A DNA stretch of 16,078 bases from assembly GCA_043746555.1 (NCBI GenBank), contig JAYTQU010000089.1:1-16078 (forward strand), read 5' to 3'. The notes beneath the pieces are model-generated. The model searched no databases, was not told the origin of the DNA, and saw only the letters and a program-made list of their open reading frames with translations. Shown one piece after another: positions 13,061-16,078 of the stretch; positions within the stretch are counted from its first letter, which is position 1; each line of letters begins with the position of its first letter. The stretch comes from CAZQYC01 sp043746555 (GTDB taxonomy: Bacteria > Pseudomonadota > Gammaproteobacteria > Steroidobacterales > Steroidobacteraceae). The position numbers were made by a program, and so were the translations under genes.

Positions 13061-14857
13061 TCAATTTAGCGATTCAACATTGTGTTCGATCCGCGCTGTC
13101 GAGCCGAACTCTCGCAGTCGTCGCACATCCCCTTCGAGCGCCGCGCGATCGATGTGACCGGTGGCCGTTGCGCGCGTCGTAAGGTGCATCAACACAGGCG
13201 CGGCGTGTGCATGGAAACTACTTAGTAGTTCGGTCAGTGAGCGGTGCGCCCACTCGCGTAGTTGTCGACGATACTGGTCGAGCGACGCCTGTAAGTCGCG
13301 CGCGCGACCTTGCAAGCGACGGCGAGCGCAACTTCGCAAAAGCCTATTCGCGAGCACCTTCACTAATGTAGGCGCATGCAAATCGATCGGCCGTGTGAGC
13401 GCTTCGGCATCGAATAGCGGCGCACCGGTTAGCACTGGTAAAGAATCGCATTCGTTACTCGCCAACGATGCGGCTTGCATTCCGTGCGTGAGCCGCTGAT
13501 CGAGTTCGCCGCGTACTTCACCAAGCAGTTGCAACAAGGTGGTTGTGCCGTGGGCGACGCGTCCGGCCATGGCTTGCGTACACGCTTCGCGCACCCTGTC
13601 CACATCGCTGCCCTGTTTCCACTCGGCCACGATACTCGCGGCTGCCGTCTCCACGATTGTGCCGGTTAAGCGCGAGATGTTGTCGAGCTGCGCATCAATG
13701 CCACGTTCGGCCAGTGCGGCCAAACCATCGGCGTCGCGCAACGCGGCCAGCGTCTGCTCACGAGATGGGTCAGGCGATGTGACGGTCGCGACTGCTTCCC
13801 CAAGACGACGTTCCAACGCGGCGATAGTCGCATCGCGCAAGAGTCCGACTTTGCGCTTAAGTGTCTTTGCTGCTTCCTCGCGATGCCGCTCCAACACCGG
13901 ACGCAGCGCTTGTTCGTACCATGCATCGCATAACGAAGCGTCGGCACCCACGGTGCTCACCAAGTAAAGCGGCGGCGCAACACCCAGCTGTGCGGCAAAT
14001 TGTGTTTGCAGGTAATCGAGCACGCTTTGCTGTTGTTGCGCATCGAGTAGGTCCGCTTTGCTCACCAACACCATCGCATTGGCTCCCGCTCGCAACAGCG
14101 TTCGCACCATCAGCAGGTCTTCCTGTGTCAGCGTCGCGGCGGCGTCGACCAATACGACACCCAGATCGCAGCGCGGCAGGTAGGCGGAGGTTTCCGCAGC
14201 ACCGTGCGTTGCTAGCGATCCCACACCCGGCGTATCGACCAACGTCACGCCGTCGCGCAATCTCGCCGCCGGTAGTTCTACGACGATGCGGGTGACGTAC
14301 TTCCGGTTCGCGGGGTTTTGCTGCTCGGTAGAAAACTCCGCCAAACGCGACAAGTCGATCACTTCGCGACTGCGCTGCGCAAACTCAATGGTTGCGCGCG
14401 CCTCCGGGCCGAACTGCACGCGAGTCGGAACGGCGGTGACCGGCGTTGCGCCTACGGGCAGCGCTTGCGTTTCGAGTAGGCGGTTGAGGAGCGAGGACTT
14501 TCCGGAACTGGTGCGGCCGAACACGCCAATCTCGAAGCGGTTGCCTTCCAGCGCGTCGAGCAGCATCGAAAGCGTAGTGCGTAGTTCGAGTAGACCGTTC
14601 GCTGTGACGATGCGTTCCAGCTCGCGCAACAGCGGCACTGCATCGCGCGTCTCATCCAGTTTTGCCAAGCGCGCTTGCAAGCCGGCATCCGATCCCTGCG
14701 ATAGGAACGACTTGAACTGTTGCAGTTCGGATTTCAATTCCGCCGTGACAGTGTCGATCACGCGGATATCGTCGTCCGTCAGCGCACCGGAGCCGCGCAT
14801 GTTCTTGGGTTCGATTTCCTCCACCGCAATGATGGACATATGCACGTTCGTTTGCAC
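13061..14857 (-). CDS. Dynamin-like GTPase (upstream paralogue), P-loop intact
   Basis: The 598-aa protein has a ~105-residue helical N-terminus, then a complete GTPase domain: G1 GRTSSGKS (114-121), G2 region PVTAVPT (139-145), G3 DTPG (208-211) and G4 SKAD (266-269). A long helical stalk follows, with a basic arginine-rich patch near the C-terminus (RLLRSCARRRLQGRARDL). That fits bacterial dynamin-like proteins acting on membranes. The GTG at 14857 comes right after the 81-aa gene's TAG (3-bp gap); ATG 14839 (residue 7) is an alternative, and neither has a strong Shine-Dalgarno. It ends with TGA 13061-13063, just before the enolase. Sequence and domain spacing differ strongly from the dynamin at 10044-11774, so the pair is ancient. 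Its own nucleotide-binding motifs look active. Confidence 0.88.
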   Translation of the reverse strand: MQTNVHMSIIAVEEIEPKNMRGSGALTDDDIRVIDTVTAELKSELQQFKSFLSQGSDAGLQARLAKLDETRDAVPLLRELERIVTANGLLELRTTLSMLLDALEGNRFEIGVFGRTSSGKSSLLNRLLETQALPVGATPVTAVPTRVQFGPEARATIEFAQRSREVIDLSRLAEFSTEQQNPANRKYVTRIVVELPAARLRDGVTLVDTPGVGSLATHGAAETSAYLPRCDLGVVLVDAAATLTQEDLLMVRTLLRAGANAMVLVSKADLLDAQQQQSVLDYLQTQFAAQLGVAPPLYLVSTVGADASLCDAWYEQALRPVLERHREEAAKTLKRKVGLLRDATIAALERRLGEAVATVTSPDPSREQTLAALRDADGLAALAERGIDAQLDNISRLTGTIVETAAASIVAEWKQGSDVDRVREACTQAMAGRVAHGTTTLLQLLGEVRGELDQRLTHGMQAASLASNECDSLPVLTGAPLFDAEALTRPIDLHAPTLVKVLANRLLRSCARRRLQGRARDLQASLDQYRRQLREWAHRSLTELLSSFHAHAAPVLMHLTTRATATGHIDRAALEGDVRRLREFGSTARIEHNVESLN

Positions 14858-14860
14858 CGC

Positions 14861-15106
14861 CTATAACGTTCCGCATATCGGTTGCGGCCGCGATAGGTGC
14901 AGGTCATTCATTAGTCGATCCATTGTTTCGCGCACCCGGCGGATGTGGTCTTCAACGACTTTGCGCTGCACTGGCGAGACGTCCTGCGTATATTGCGAGA
15001 ATGGCGACGCCGCTTCGGTATCCGCGAGAATTTCGCGCGCTGCTGCGAGCAGCCGATCGATGTGACCGAAGGCGGAGACCAAATGGCGCTGATGATTGGC
15101 ATTCAT
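14861..15106 (-). CDS. Small (81 aa) helical protein of unknown function
   Basis: The ATG at 15106 overlaps the MFS stop (ATGA, 15103-15106) and the TAG at 14861-14863 is 3 bp before the dynamin start. The product is soluble and mostly helical: HLVSAFGHIDRLLAAAREIL, a short acidic/Ser-Pro linker (SPFSQYTQDVSPVQ), then RKVVEDHIRRVRETMDRLM and a polar end. It has no signal peptide or membrane segment. I do not recognise the family. Two helices joined by a proline turn suggest a small helical hairpin. Its position, locked between a transporter and a dynamin, suggests a partner of the dynamin complex; this is inference. Confidence 0.72.
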   Translation of the reverse strand: MNANHQRHLVSAFGHIDRLLAAAREILADTEAASPFSQYTQDVSPVQRKVVEDHIRRVRETMDRLMNDLHLSRPQPICGTL

Positions 15107-16078
15107 CGCTGCGGTGGCGCGTCCATCAATGAAGGCGCAAGCGATTGTTGCGACAACTTTAGCGAGAACAGCATGACCGCTGCGACGAGCGCCAGAATAC
15201 CCGCCGCAGCGAAGCCGACGTTGGGCGACACCAAGGTCCACAACGCGCCCATCGCGATGCTGGAAATAAAATCGCCGACGCCATCCACCGTGCTCATGAG
15301 TCCGAATCCCGCGCCATGTTGATCTTCGCGTATCAAAGTGGAAGCCAGCGCCGGTCGTGAAGACTCGATGATCGCTGTGTACACGCCAGTCAGTGCGAAA
15401 AGCACAATCAAGATCCACTTGCGGCCATCGGCAAACATGAATCCGATGCACAGCGCGCCGAAGAGCGCAAAGCCGATGCCAAGAATTATTCGTTTGCTAA
15501 AGCGATCCGCCAATGTACCGATGGGATAGGCCACCACGGCGTAGATCACATTGCTAAATGTGTAAAGCCCAACGGCAAACGCAGCCGCGAGCGTTGCTCC
15601 CAGAGAAGGCGTCAGTAAATCCTGCGCACGCAAGATCAATAGCGTCGGCGCGAAATTGGCAACGCCAAAGACACCAACGGGCGCGAGGAATTTGAGAAAG
15701 TCGCGCGGCAATGCTTTCAGACTTTGCCAAGGCTGAGTTAAGTTCGGTGCACGCGCGTGCTCCTTCACCAGGACAATTAACGACGCAACCGCGCACAGGC
15801 CGGGAATAAACGACACCAAGAAGATCGTGCGTAGCGATACGCGCGCGATCAACAACGTGGCAATGAGCGGCCCGAGAATCGCGCCGAACGTATCCATGGT
15901 GCGATGAAAAGCGAAGGCGCGGCCAATGGTGCGCTCGGTGGTGGATTCGGTGAGCAGCGCATCGCGAACCGGCGAGCGAATCGACCAGCCGATCCATCCA
16001 ACAGTGCGCCCGAACAGTACGTGCCACCAATTCGTTGCCAGTGCGAAAGTCGCTTTGCTTACGGCGGTGATGGCGTAG
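15103..16078 (-). CDS. MFS transporter (N-terminus outside window)
   Basis: The frame is open from the right edge (first full codon at 16077) to TGA 15103-15105, about 324 residues, without interruption. It contains the MFS loop 2-3 type sequence GRTVGWIGWSIRSPVRDALL near the start of the visible part and around nine hydrophobic helices. The inner repeat motif YPIGTLADRFSKR marks the second half of the MFS fold. The substrate cannot be told; the GxxxRSPVRDAL pattern is common in drug- or metabolite-efflux members. It is the first visible gene of the minus-strand operon, and the operon promoter must lie upstream (beyond 16078). The 3' end overlaps the 81-aa gene by 4 bp. Confidence 0.87.
   Translation of the reverse strand, partial: YAITAVSKATFALATNWWHVLFGRTVGWIGWSIRSPVRDALLTESTTERTIGRAFAFHRTMDTFGAILGPLIATLLIARVSLRTIFLVSFIPGLCAVASLIVLVKEHARAPNLTQPWQSLKALPRDFLKFLAPVGVFGVANFAPTLLILRAQDLLTPSLGATLAAAFAVGLYTFSNVIYAVVAYPIGTLADRFSKRIILGIGFALFGALCIGFMFADGRKWILIVLFALTGVYTAIIESSRPALASTLIREDQHGAGFGLMSTVDGVGDFISSIAMGALWTLVSPNVGFAAAGILALVAAVMLFSLKLSQQSLAPSLMDAPPQR

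Noticed and set aside
14286..15065. Long plus-strand frame of 259 codons antisense to the dynamin
   Set aside because: It is Ser/Arg-rich, with no domain, and mirrors the codon bias of the real minus-strand genes.

Overview
This is a proteobacterial chromosomal segment. A Beta- or neighbouring Gammaproteobacterium is most likely, judging by a ChrA-type chromate transporter, a cytochrome c'-like protein, the dispersed 'TTCGACAGGCTC'-type palindromic repeats and the toxin-antitoxin families. Taxonomy is inferred from gene flavour only and is weak.

Left edge (1-1633): the C-terminus of a chromate transporter (+), a convergent periplasmic c-type cytochrome (-), and a gene-free stretch holding four copies of a short palindromic repeat.

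Middle (1634-8221): an accessory island made almost entirely of toxin-antitoxin modules and their wreckage. In order: an MntA-HepT (type VII) pair whose HepT is frameshifted; a remnant of an XRE helix-turn-helix gene; a zeta-type P-loop kinase with an overlapping 52-aa partner; an AAA ATPase of the DUF4143 type; a second XRE remnant; a DUF433/DUF5615 pair followed by a broken unknown gene; a larger DUF433-type antitoxin overlapping its PIN-like toxin by 68 nt; and a DUF433 antitoxin whose DUF5615 toxin is dead. The zeta and ATPase block (2748-5070) is bounded by about 122-bp direct repeats (2624-2747 and 5071-5192). This looks like an insertion into an older locus that held two convergent genes.

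Right part (8529-16078): a tightly packed minus-strand gene train, read from the right edge: MFS transporter, 81-aa helical protein, dynamin-like GTPase, enolase, second dynamin-like GTPase, possible 31-aa ORF, OsmC-family protein, CDF cation transporter. Most junctions overlap or are separated by 20 bp or less, so it reads as one operon with its promoter outside the window. The unusual core is a catalytically intact-looking enolase between two different bacterial dynamin-like proteins. The downstream dynamin has Arg where the P-loop Ser/Thr should be. The terminal CDF gene carries two compensating single-base frameshifts.

Several genes are interrupted by small indels (hepT, CDF, DUF5615, the unknown gene at 5137-5380). 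Some may be real decay and some assembly error. The dead DUF5615 toxin has both a stop codon and a 4-bp duplication, so it is most likely real decay.
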